DNA of 64,000 nt from Salinisphaera sp963835375 (GTDB lineage: Bacteria; Pseudomonadota; Gammaproteobacteria; Nevskiales; Salinisphaeraceae): positions 450,260-514,259 of the forward strand of contig CAWIGB010000012.1 in assembly GCA_963835375.1 (NCBI GenBank), read 5' to 3'. Within the stretch, counting starts at the first letter, position 1; the number at the start of each line of letters is the position of its first letter. This document shows, piece after piece, positions 1 to 8,007 of the stretch. A program made the translations under genes and the position numbers. Below the pieces are notes generated by a model. That model worked only from the letters and a program-made list of their open reading frames with translations, was not told the DNA's origin and did no database searches.

Positions 1-1270
1 GCGTGTCAGGAACAAGTTACCGATACCTGCCCTGAGTTCGGATAATCGTGCGCCGGTGCGAGACAGCGGTTGGGCCGCGGCCATGACGATCAGCTGTGCC
101 GCGATGTATTGATAGGCGAACTGAAGCGCACGCGCGCCGGATCCTGGCCGTGAGCGACGCCGCCTGACTGGCCTCGCGCCGGATCAGCTATAGCCCAACT
201 GCGAGGCCCAGACTTCTTGATAAATCAGGCTACGCGGTCTTACTGCGCAGCGTCACCGCGTTGTGTTGCAATGAACGTTTGATATCTCGAAAGCCCACTT
301 CGATCGCCCAGCGCTCCTTGTAAAGGCGAGCTGACCGCGTCGGTATCGTAGTGGGTGGCGGGCAATGACGTGTACACCGTCTTGCGTTTGCCCTTGTGGC
401 TATAACTGACGGCGCGCACGTCCCAAGTCGCGGGTAGAGACGAGGTTACGCTGCGCGCCTGCGGCGACACGCGCATCCGCAGCAGTCGATCATCGGCGTT
501 ATAGGTCCGAGTGTTTCCGACAGAGTCCTTTGCGCACCGGGATCGGCCAGTGGCGTTGAGAGGCGCCACCGGCGGACACGCCCAACAACAGGTCGGCACT
601 CCAGACCCCCTTGTCGAACAAGAGTCACGGAATGATCGGGAATACGGTCGATGAAGTCATCGGCCAAGCGCATCTCACTACGCCGATACGGGCTGAGCTG
701 GGCGTCGAGTAGCATATGCGAGCGTACGTTCATCAACGCAACGACACGCGTCATCGGATACGGCGTCTGGCGATCGGTGCCCGTGCTACCGGAACCGAAA
801 TGGGCTCGAAGTGCGCCATTATCCGGCGTGCGCAGTACAGCGCCGTCGGCCGCTAATACCTGCAAGCCCTGCCAATCATCGCCGGGATAACGCTCTTGAC
901 CCCAGACGAGCGCCGGTCTGGCGGAACAGCCACTCAACCGGTTCAGCGCCGAGCCGCTGGCGGGCCTGAGAACCCGCTACGGGCATCAGACCGGTCGCTG
1001 GCCAGGCCTTGAGCACAGATATTCAGGCGACGTGCGACTTCGGATACAGGTTCGTTGCGGAACAGGGCCATGCCCAGCACCAGCCAGAGCACTTGATCCG
1101 CCGGCAGGCGCCGACGGCGAATCGTGGCCGTCTGACGATAGATGCAGTGCCGACTCAACCCATTCGACCGGAATATGTTGGGCAAACGTGCTCAGATCAG
1201 AGAACGAATGCAGATCGTCTATATCGAACAGGGTGCTGCTGCAAGGACACAAAAAAATCCGGCCTTCCAT
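1..1270 (-). pseudogene. IS4-family transposase, frameshifted and cut by the window start
   Basis: Reading down the minus strand from about 1270, successive frames give an IS4-type transposase. The N-terminal part (about 1212-1050) has FSDLSTFAQHIPVEWVE followed by RRRRLPADQVLWLVLGMAL. The DDE core (about 937-600) has LQVLAADGAVLRTPDN, and the C-terminal part (about 440-240) has KERWAIEVGFRDIK, which restores the Y-x2-R-x3-E-x6-K signature of the family once one frameshift is repaired. A further C-terminal stretch reaches base 1 still in coding sense, so the 3' end lies outside the window. At least four frame changes are needed, so the copy is inactive or badly sequenced. It belongs to a different IS4 subgroup from the copy at 2652-4440. 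Confidence 0.85.
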
Positions 1271-1287
1271 CAAGTGAAAGCCGGATT
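1251..1287 (-). terminator. Terminator-like hairpin at the 5' end of the IS4 transposase
   Basis: On the minus strand an 8-bp perfect stem (AATCCGGC / GCCGGATT, 1287-1280 and 1263-1256) with a 16-base loop runs straight into seven T. The first possible ATG of the transposase (1270-1268) lies in the loop. Such a structure can end incoming transcription or hide the start codon in read-through mRNA. Confidence 0.55.
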
Positions 1288-1623
1288 CTCGGTAAGCCCC
1301 GGCGGCTATGCAATGCTTAAGTGAACAGCATTACGCCTTACGGCGGGCTTTTTTTGTTATGGCTGGCGTTGCGGATCTGATGAGAACCCTTCGGTCCGAC
1401 GATCGCGAAGCGCGTGAGGACAGTCGAGCTCGCTCGACTGGGCCCGAAGGGCCGAGCGGCGGAGCCGCGAGCAATCCCTCTTTTCGGCCCGCGGAAGCCC
1501 GCAGCCAGCGACTAACGGTACTTCGTGCCAGTGCGCACCCATAATCCTGAAGGCCACAAAAGCGCACGAGCGGCGCGATCAGCTACACCCGCGAATGCCC
1601 CCCCCCGAGCGCTAACCTCTCGG
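1288..1623. other. Inter-IS spacer without a supported gene
   Basis: About 335 bp between the IS4 remnant and the IS5 element. Both strands are open for roughly 78 codons around 1308-1567, but there is no credible ribosome binding site and the peptides are low-complexity (Arg/Ser/Ala rich). I see GC-rich inverted segments such as GGGCCCGAAGGGCC near 1440-1453 but no recognised gene or RNA. Confidence 0.4.
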
Positions 1624-1644
1624 CCTAGGGCGCGTCGTCACGAG
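1624..1644. repeat. Left terminal inverted repeat of the IS5-family element
   Basis: A 21-bp sequence beginning CCTAGGGCG and ending GTCACGAG matches the reverse complement of 2445-2465 at 20 of 21 positions. It contains a CTAG tetramer at 1625-1628, mirrored by CTAG at 2461-2464. If the element proper starts at GGGCG, the flanking TA would be the target duplication. The transposase stop codon lies inside this repeat. Confidence 0.85.
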
Positions 1645-2398
1645 ACCTTCAGCCAGAGGCAGAGACAGGCGATTTGCGCTTGGGCTAGAAACGACGACAG
1701 CGTTTCGCGTAGCGTGTGGCAACCCACGCCAACGTTTGAGTTGCTCGAATGCGTTTTCGACAAGTGCCGGTGTTGATACAGCGCGACATCTAACGTGCGC
1801 GGTGTTTTACGGTGAACGCGCGATGGAATCTGGACATGCATCCCCTGACTCTCGGCTTGCTCGACAATTGCGTTGCTGTCGTACCCTTTATCTGCAATCA
1901 AATGCTCGGCGTGGAACCCGTGGATCAGCTCATCAGCTTCTGCGCAATCCGCTCGGGTACCTGACGTTGCAAGAACTCGGAGCGGCATACCATGCGCATC
2001 CACGGCCAGGTGCAGCTTGGTGTTGAGCCCCCTTTTGTACGGCCGATCCCGTCATTACCGCCGACCGCGCCCGCGGCGGCCGCATGCGCTTTGCAATGGC
2101 TGGCATCGATCATCAGCCATTCGAAATCGGGCTCGTCGATCAACACCTCAAGCAGGGCTTCCCAGATTCCGCGATCCCGCCAGCGGCAAAAGCGTCGATG
2201 CGTGTTCTTCCAGTCCCCATAGGTCGGCGGCAAATCACGCCACGGTGACCCCGTGCGTAAAATCGACAGGACCGCATTGACGAATCGACGATTATCTCGG
2301 GCCACGCCGCCCCATTGGCCGGCGCGGCCGGGCAAGTGGGGCTCAATCAAGGCCCACTGATGATCGGTCAGATCGTGGCGATGTTGGGCGTCTGACAT
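1638..2398 (-). pseudogene. IS5-family transposase (DDE), frameshifted
   Basis: Starts at ATG 2398 (MSDAQHRHDLTDHQWALIEP), the typical N-terminal start of DUF4096-type IS5 transposases. It continues through GSPWRDLPPTYGDWKNTHRRF and the first catalytic Asp in WLMIDASHCKAH. The frame changes near 2005, where the sequence resumes with DAHGMPLRVLATSGTRADC and the second Asp in LIADKGYDS. Two compensating changes occur near 1750-1700, and the C-terminus SSFLAQAQIACLCLWLKVS ends at 1638 within the left inverted repeat. The reconstructed length, about 253 residues, is normal for the family. Confidence 0.85.
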
Positions 2399-2444
2399 GC
2401 TGTGATCGTCGCTCAAATGGATCCGCATCCCCCATGAAAACATA

Positions 2445-2465
2445 CTCGTGACGACACGCCCTAGG
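2445..2465. repeat. Right terminal inverted repeat of the IS5-family element
   Basis: Reverse complement of 1624-1644 with a single mismatch; carries CTAG at 2461-2464. It lies 47 bp upstream of the transposase start, leaving room for the promoter inside the element. Confidence 0.85.
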
Positions 2466-3286
2466 GCGCAGCAGCCAAAATCGCGGCTGACGCGGTAATT
2501 CACTCCGGCCCTCGTGCCGCGGTACGAGCCCGTTCGTAACCCGCTGGTAAGCTCGCGCCGGCATAAGCGGCGGGCCGGGGCGCAGAGCTGTATCAGGCAT
2601 CGAGCGGGCTCACTACGCCGCGTCCTCCGAGTTTGAGTACATGTGTGTAGATCATTGTGGTCTGCACGGAATGGCGCTAATTTGAGGCGTTTTTGCACGG
2701 TATCGACTACGGTGTGGGGTCTCCTCCTGCATTTCATGTCTTGGCGCGGTCAGTAAGGCCTGCGGCTTCGGTCGCCGTTTCACGCATCGAGGCGCCCGTC
2801 GGCCGGGGCGTTGGGCCAGTTTTGCTTGACCGATCGCTTGCAGTAGCGCGGACGTGGTTTGGCCCGGTTGTCGAGAATCCGGGCGGCATTGGCGCAGCGC
2901 CTGCAGGCTGGCCTTGAAGCTGATCTGTCGAGGCGACGACCCCTGTGATCTCTAGCGGCTTCCCACATCAACAAACGAGTGGCGTTATAGACGATCCAGT
3001 GCATACGGATTTCATTTCGTACGCCGGCCGGCGTCTGGCATCGCAGGATGTCCATGCCCATCGTCGTCTTGAGATCACGGAAGAACAGCTCGACGTCCCA
3101 TCGCCGGTAGTAGAGTGCGGCCAGATCGGCAGCATTGTAGGTCGCCGTATCGGTCAAGGTCGTGATCAGCACGAAGCCTCGCGTACGAAAGCCCGAAGCC
3201 GCGACGTCGACTCGGATCTGATGCAACGTCAACGTCGCAGGCATGGCCTCCCATTCGTCGCGGGTATAACTCGACCTTGGATTCCA

Positions 3287-3294
3287 AGGCGGCT
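3287..3294. repeat. Target-site duplication, left copy (AGGCGGCT)
   Basis: The 8 bp AGGCGGCT immediately left of the IS1595 element is repeated exactly at 4349-4356 on its right. Eight bp is the standard duplication for IS1595-family elements. Confidence 0.93.
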
Positions 3295-4348
3295 CTTGAT
3301 TATGTACGAAGCTCAGTAGCCTTGAGCCGCTGCTCGGTCCAGGGCTGGGTAGTGGCGGCCGCGCGTAACAGTCGCGGCAGGATCGAACGCAGGTTATAGC
3401 GCCGATTGAAGCGGTACTGGAAGTCCGCCAGATAGCGCGGCGCATACTTGGCGAACTTGAATGCGTGATAGGTGCCGGTCGAGCGCGTTCTTGAGATTGC
3501 CCAGCAGGATGTTCACCCATCGGAATTCGGGATGCTCTGCCGATGCACGGCCCGAGCCGGTCACGATCGCGAGATGGCTGTCGATTTCGGCGCGAAGCGC
3601 CCGGAAGGCGGACAAGCCGTCCGAAACGGCTTGCGTGTTCGGCCGACAACGATTCATTGGCCCAATCGCGAACGGCCTCCGAGGTAAACGGCATGCAACG
3701 GATCACCACCTGATGGGGCTTGCGCTCATCGGTCGTCGATACGGCCATCACAAACGGGATCTTGTTGGGCGATCCACGGCCATGCTTGCCGCGGTTCACC
3801 CGCCCGTTCACCGCCAAGATAGGCATCGTCGATCTCGACACGACCGGATAGCTGGCGTTTCGACTCGCGCTCGGCCATGACCTGCATGAGCTTGTGCTTG
3901 ATACGCCAGGCTGTACGCCAACTCACGCCGAGCTGGCGTCTCAGTTCCAGCGCCGAGACGTTGTTCTTGGCCTGGGTGAGCAGGTGCATGGCCAGAAACC
4001 AGATCGTCAAGGGCAGCTTGGTCGAATCGAAGATCGTGCCCGCGGTCACCGTCGTCTGATGGTGGCAGCGTTGGCACTGCCAATGACCGCGGCCCGCGCG
4101 CTGAAAGGTCGTATGCAGACGACAGCGACAGGCCGGACAGGCAAATCCGCGAGGCCAGCGAGAGGCGGCCAATGCCTGCTCGCATTGCGCCTCAGTGCCG
4201 TAGTGCTGAATGAACTCGGCCAGCGACAGGCCCGGCTGCATCTGTACCTCGATTGATCGCCATGACAAAATTCCTTGTGTGTCATGGCTCTATTATCCGC
4301 AGTCACTGGGTCAGATCGTGACCCTGCTGAGCTTCGTACATAATCAAG
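3295..4348. mobile_element. IS1595-family insertion sequence, complete, 1054 bp
   Basis: The ends are imperfect inverted repeats beginning CTTGATTATGTACGAAGCTC at 3295 and, reversed, at 4348; 24 of the first 25 bases match. They are flanked by an exact 8-bp direct repeat (3287-3294, 4349-4356). One minus-strand gene fills the element, and its stop codon lies inside the left repeat. The insertion splits an IS4-type transposase between the codons for Lys-Pro-Pro and Trp. The intact target duplication and near-identical ends suggest a fairly recent insertion, later than the truncation and decay of its host element. Confidence 0.93.
3300..4241 (-). CDS. IS1595-family transposase (frameshifted in this sequence)
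   Basis: Start chosen at ATG 4241 (MQPGLSLAEFIQHYGTEAQC). The N-terminal part has a zinc-ribbon: CPACRCRLHT then WQCQRCHHQTTVTAGTIFD. The DDE core begins at RVEIDDAYLGGERAG. A frame change near 3770-3760 leads to KIPFVMAVSTTDERKPHQVV, a second one near 3660 leads to the segment with the second catalytic residue (SDGLSAFRA, EFRWVNILLGNLKNALDR), and the C-terminus QYRFNRRYNLRSILPRLLRA ends TELRT at 3300 in the inverted repeat. About 314 residues, usual for the family. A few single-base errors may explain the frame changes. Confidence 0.85.
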
Positions 4349-4356
4349 AGGCGGCT
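4349..4356. repeat. Target-site duplication, right copy (AGGCGGCT)
   Basis: Exact copy of 3287-3294 abutting the right end of the IS1595 element. Confidence 0.93.
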
Positions 4357-4655
4357 TGGGCCATTCGATGAGTAGATCGTTAGCAAAAACGTGAGCGCCG
4401 GCTGATCGCAAGGTGGTCCGGCCCGGCTTACCCGACACGGTCGGGCCGTCGCGGAGCGGGTATGAGCACAGCCGTAAATCGATCGTATAAGGGATCGCCG
4501 ACCCCGGTTCGTGCCACGTTGGTTCGGCGGTCGGCCGACGGTTTTCGGCTGGCCGCCCAAGCGCACGCAGTGCGGCAGACGGGGTCAGCGAGGGGGAACG
4601 CACCCGTGCTTCACGCCATACGAGCGATGCCAGACGTCGCTCGGGGGAGATAACA

Positions 4656-6785
4656 ATGATGCAGCAATCCTTGAACCCGGCCGGGCGATGCGCACGCACG
4701 GCGGTCGCGGTCACCGCTTTCGCCGCGGCACTCGGCCTGGCTTCGCAGGGCACTGCCTGGGCTCACTCGCCCTCGTCGGACCCGCATTCTTTCGATCACG
4801 CCCGGCATGATTTCCATCACAACCGGCACCATCAGCGCAGCGAACGCCGCGATGGGCGACATCAACGCGGAGAGCGCCATGAGCGTGGTCATGGCCACGA
4901 GTGGGCGTCGAATCTCTGGATCCGTCAGCTGGTCGCCTATCAGGTCAAGCATATGACGCTGGCCGAAAAAGTCGGTCAGATGACCCAGGCCGAACTGCAG
5001 TCGGTTACGCCGGCACAGGTTCGGCAGTACAACCTCGGCTCTGTTCTCAGCGGTGGCGGGAGTTGGCCCAATCAGGACAAGCACGCGCCGCTATCCGCCT
5101 GGGTCAGTCAGGCCGATGCCTTCTATCAGGCTTCGCTGAATGGCAGCGCCGGCATCCCGGTAATCTGGGGCATCGATGCCGTGCACGGCAATAATAATGT
5201 CTACGGCGCCACGATCTTCCCGCACCATATCGCGCTCGGCGCCACCCGGGATCCGGAGCTGATCCGGCAAATCGGGCGTGCAACCGCGACCGAGGTCGCC
5301 GCGACCGGGCTCGACGTGGCTTTCGCACCCACGGTGGCCGTGGCCCGCAACATCCGCTGGGGGCGCACCTACGAATCGTACTCGCAGAACCCCAAGCTGG
5401 TGGCCGACTATGCGCATGCCGCCGTCGAAGGGCTGCAAGGCAACCTGCGCCGTGACAACACCGTGATCGCGACCGCCAAGCACTACATCGGCGACGGCGG
5501 CACCACCAACGGCAACGATCAGGGCAACACCCAGCTGGATGAACCTACCCTGCTGCGCGTCCACGGCGCCGGCTATCGCGCGGCCATCGATGCCGGCGTG
5601 CAGAGCGTGATGGTCAGCTACAGCAGCGTGAACGGCCAGAAGATGTCGGCCAACAAGCACCTTATCACCGATGTCCTCAAGGGCAGGATGGGCTTCGACG
5701 GCTTCGTGATCTCCGACTACAACGCGATCGGGCAGATTTCCGGTTGCACCAACAGCGATTGCCCGGCTGCGGTCAATGCAGGCATCGACATGTTCATGGT
5801 GCCCCAGGACTGGAAGGCCTTCATCAACAACACGGTCGCCGAGGTCAAGGATGGCAAGATCCCGATGTCGCGGATCAACGATGCGGTCAGCCGTATCCTG
5901 ACGGTCAAGTACCGAGCCGGTTTGTTCGATGCCCCGGCTCCGTCGCAACGGCGCTATGGCGGCGATACCAACGTGCTGGGTTCCAGACAGCATCTGCAGC
6001 TGGCCCGTCGAGCGGTCGAGGAGTCCCAGGTTCTGCTCAAGAACGATGACGATCGTCTGCCGATCGACCCGGGGGCGCATGTGCTGGTCGCCGGCCCCGG
6101 GGCTGACAGCATGCCGATGCAGGCCGGCGGCTGGACCTCCAGCTGGCAGGGTACCGACAACAGCAACGACGACTTCCCCGTGGGGCAGACCATATGGCAA
6201 GGCATCCACGCGATCGATCCGAACGCGCGGCTCGATGCCTCGGGCCAGAGCGCCGACCCGAGTCAGGACAAGGTGGCGATCGTCGTGGTCGGCGAGCCGC
6301 CCTACGCGGAATTCCAGGGCGATGTCGCCGCGGATTCACGAATCGGCGCCGCCGGCGAGGACACCCTCGATTTCGCGCAGAGCTACCCGGACCAGTTCAA
6401 GATCATCCAGCGCATTCATGACGCCGGTGTCCCGGTGGTTGTCGTCCTGCTGTCGGGCCGGCCGCTTTACGTGAACCCGCTGCTGAATCTGTCGGATGCA
6501 TTCGTGGCATCCTGGTTGCCGGGCAGCGAAGGTGAAGGCGTTGCGGACGTGTTGTTCCATCATCACGGTGCCCGCTTCACCGGGCGGCTGTCCTTCAGCT
6601 GGCCCAACGGGCCCTGTCAGGCCAACTTCTTCGCCGACACGGCCGACAACGAACCGCTGTTTCACTATGGCTACGGACTGACCTACCGGCATACCGAGCA
6701 CATCGGCGATGACCTGCCGGTCACCCACCACGCGGGCGCCTGCGGTGATACCAATACCCTGACGGCGACGGCTAGCAACAACTAG
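4656..6785 (+). CDS. Secreted glycoside hydrolase family 3 beta-glucosidase/exo-beta-glucanase with His-rich N-terminus
   Basis: 709 residues, no frameshift. Start at ATG 4656 behind GGGGGAG. Residues 1-36 are a signal peptide (RCARTAVAVTAFAAALGLAS, cleavage after AWA), so the enzyme is exported. Residues 37-81 hold 12 histidines among Arg/Asp/Glu/Gly, a possible metal-binding or surface-adhesion linker. The GH3 N-domain follows: HMTLAEKVGQMTQAEL, PVIWGIDAVHGNNNVYGAT, TAKHYIGDGGT and the nucleophile Asp354 in GFDGFVISDYNAIGQ. The C-domain has EESQVLLKNDDDRLPI, VAIVVVGEPPYAEFQGD and VVVVLLSGRPL. The order matches plant and bacterial exo-1,3/1,4-beta-glucanases. Exact substrate is not readable. 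It stands alone, next to the IS cluster, and may have arrived with it. Confidence 0.92.
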   Translation: MMQQSLNPAGRCARTAVAVTAFAAALGLASQGTAWAHSPSSDPHSFDHARHDFHHNRHHQRSERRDGRHQRGERHERGHGHEWASNLWIRQLVAYQVKHMTLAEKVGQMTQAELQSVTPAQVRQYNLGSVLSGGGSWPNQDKHAPLSAWVSQADAFYQASLNGSAGIPVIWGIDAVHGNNNVYGATIFPHHIALGATRDPELIRQIGRATATEVAATGLDVAFAPTVAVARNIRWGRTYESYSQNPKLVADYAHAAVEGLQGNLRRDNTVIATAKHYIGDGGTTNGNDQGNTQLDEPTLLRVHGAGYRAAIDAGVQSVMVSYSSVNGQKMSANKHLITDVLKGRMGFDGFVISDYNAIGQISGCTNSDCPAAVNAGIDMFMVPQDWKAFINNTVAEVKDGKIPMSRINDAVSRILTVKYRAGLFDAPAPSQRRYGGDTNVLGSRQHLQLARRAVEESQVLLKNDDDRLPIDPGAHVLVAGPGADSMPMQAGGWTSSWQGTDNSNDDFPVGQTIWQGIHAIDPNARLDASGQSADPSQDKVAIVVVGEPPYAEFQGDVAADSRIGAAGEDTLDFAQSYPDQFKIIQRIHDAGVPVVVVLLSGRPLYVNPLLNLSDAFVASWLPGSEGEGVADVLFHHHGARFTGRLSFSWPNGPCQANFFADTADNEPLFHYGYGLTYRHTEHIGDDLPVTHHAGACGDTNTLTATASNN

Positions 6786-6821
6786 ACCGTGGCCGACACC
6801 TGATCAGCGGGTTCGTCGGGT

Positions 6822-6851
6822 AAAGCCCGGGCGATTGTTCGCCCGGGCTTT
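6822..6851 (+). terminator. Hairpin after the GH3 gene
   Basis: A perfect 10-bp stem, GCCCGGGCGA / TCGCCCGGGC, with a TTGT loop and flanking AAA / TTT, lies 36 bp after the stop. The T tract is short, so it may be a weak terminator in either direction. Confidence 0.6.
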
Positions 6852-7331
6852 GCCAGCGGGGATTCTTTCGCGGCGATCCTTGCCGATCGCCGCATCTGCC
6901 GCCGCGCCGGCGGCATTCAAGCCGGTGTTGGGTTCAACTTCCAACGGCAACAGGCTGCCTTGTTCAAGGACTTCATGAGGCGTCAGATAATCGAGACGCG
7001 TTTGTGGCCGACGGTTGCGCAAGGGCAAGCTTGAAGATGAAGTCTTGTTCTGTGCATGGCGCGCCGGTCTATTGATCGGATACCACCCTTGTCGATCACA
7101 CTGGACAGCACAGAAAACACGGGTAACACATCGGCATATCGGACGAATGGATAGCTTGGGGACGCCCGCGCGCGGTGATAGGGCGCCGTGCTAATGCTCC
7201 GTGTCCCAGCAGACTGATCGTGCATCCATCACCGGGTGCACCGTATTGCTGACGGTCGCCGGCCGTTCAATAGGACTGCTGAATGTTCGGTACGGTGTGC
7301 GTTAAGCCCGATCACGAACGTTTGTCGCGCC
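6852..7331 (-). other. Degraded region with a transposase C-terminal remnant
   Basis: About 480 bp without an intact gene. On the minus strand, near 7060-6960, two frames give DFIFKLAL then RNRRPQTRLDYLTPHEVLEQ. This resembles the C-terminal (R/Y)NxxRPHxxLxYxTP motif of IS3/IS481/IS30-type integrase-core transposases. No matching upstream catalytic core or inverted repeats are visible. The rest (7064-7331) shows no supported feature. I take it as a relic of another mobile element. Confidence 0.5.
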
Positions 7332-7898
7332 TCACCGCGGATAATGAATCAGATCATGCGCCCGTGCCGGTCCGGTCCCAGGGTTGTGGTAACGATGCGG
7401 TCGGTCGGCCGCAAATTGCAGCACGTCGCCGGCCACGAGCACGTGCGCCCGGCCGTCGACTTCCACTTCCAGTTCGCCCTCGAGCAAGACGACATCTTCG
7501 ATGGTGCCGGCCGCGTGCGGGGTGGAAATGCTGGACGCACCGGCGGCGAATTCAACTACGAACATTTCAAAGCCGAGTGCGGCGTCGTAGGGCAGCAGCG
7601 GCCGGGTGCGCATGCCCGAGCTGTCTTCATGCCAGCCGTCGGGGTCCGGCCGATGGAGCCGGTTGGTGCCGGCATCGGGAATGGTCGACAGAAAATACGA
7701 CAACGAGACGTCGAGCCCGGTCGCGATCTTCCAGAGCGTGGCGATGGTCGGGCTCGATTCCGCGCGTTCGATCTGCCCGAGCATCGCCTTGCTGATGCCG
7801 GTGCGCGCCGCGGCGCCGTCCAGACTGAGGCCGGAACGGCGGCGCAGATCGCGGAGGCGGCTGCCGATCGATGGCGTGACGGATGAGGGGGCGGTCAT
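7332..7898 (-). CDS. XRE-family regulator with C-terminal cupin domain
   Basis: 188 residues. The N-terminal helix-turn-helix (about residues 10-66: GSRLRDLRRRSGLSLDGAA, SKAMLGQIERAESSPTIATL) is followed by a cupin sensor domain (about 110-185: FEMFVVEFAAGASS, GTIEDVVLLEGELEVEVDG, AGDVLQFAADRPHRYHNPG). The gene is divergent from a benE-type transporter; the same HTH-cupin/BenE pairing is seen with ydcN(sutR)-ydcO in Escherichia coli. A perfect 20-bp palindrome in the 109-bp intergenic region is the obvious operator. I infer that it controls itself and the transporter in response to a small ligand held by the cupin domain. Confidence 0.88.
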   Translation of the reverse strand: MTAPSSVTPSIGSRLRDLRRRSGLSLDGAAARTGISKAMLGQIERAESSPTIATLWKIATGLDVSLSYFLSTIPDAGTNRLHRPDPDGWHEDSSGMRTRPLLPYDAALGFEMFVVEFAAGASSISTPHAAGTIEDVVLLEGELEVEVDGRAHVLVAGDVLQFAADRPHRYHNPGTGPARAHDLIHYPR

Positions 7899-7964
7899 GG
7901 CGCAGGCGTCTTGAAGTCTCGCTGCATGATACTAAGCGGGGTCCATGCTGGATTCGATGAGCGG

Positions 7965-7984
7965 TTGTGCGTTATAACGCACAA
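7965..7984. promoter_or_regulatory. Perfect 20-bp palindrome, likely operator of the HTH-cupin regulator
   Basis: TTGTGCGTTATAACGCACAA is a perfect inverted repeat in the divergent intergenic region, 66 bp upstream of the regulator start and 23 bp upstream of the transporter start. Its symmetry and length suit a dimeric HTH regulator. Occupancy would sit between the transporter promoter and start codon. The assignment to the adjacent regulator is inference. Confidence 0.65.
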
Positions 7985-8007
7985 AATCCCGGCCGCGATG
8001 ATCGAAC

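Larger units (their letters stand above)
1624..2465. mobile_element. IS5-family insertion sequence, about 842 bp
   Basis: A complete element is bounded by 21-bp inverted repeats with one mismatch (1624-1644 and 2445-2465). It contains one transposase gene on the minus strand that fills almost the whole element. The length and single-gene layout fit short IS5-family members of the IS427/IS1031 type, and CTAG at both ends fits the TA or CTAG target preference known for IS427-like elements. The transposase is frameshifted in this sequence, so autonomous activity is doubtful unless the frameshifts are read errors. Confidence 0.85.
2652..4440 (-). pseudogene. Second IS4-type transposase, 5'-truncated and interrupted by IS1595 element
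   Basis: Two pieces of one reading belong together once the IS1595 element is removed. The upstream piece (about 4440-4357) reads ANDLLIEWPKPP; the downstream piece (3294-2652) continues with WNPRSSYTRDEWEAMPATLT and GFVLITTLTDTATYNAADLA. It has a perfect IS4 YREK signature, YYRRWDVELFFRDLK. After a frameshift near 2935 the C-terminus reads through RPKPQALLTAPRHEMQ to a TGA at 2654-2652. The N-terminal half of the transposase, upstream of about 4440, is absent, so the copy was truncated as well as interrupted. It is unrelated in subgroup to the IS4 copy at the window start. Confidence 0.8.

Noticed and set aside
1308..1567. Overlapping 78-codon frames on both strands between the two left IS elements
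   Set aside because: No ribosome binding site, low complexity, and both strands open together as expected for GC-rich non-coding DNA.
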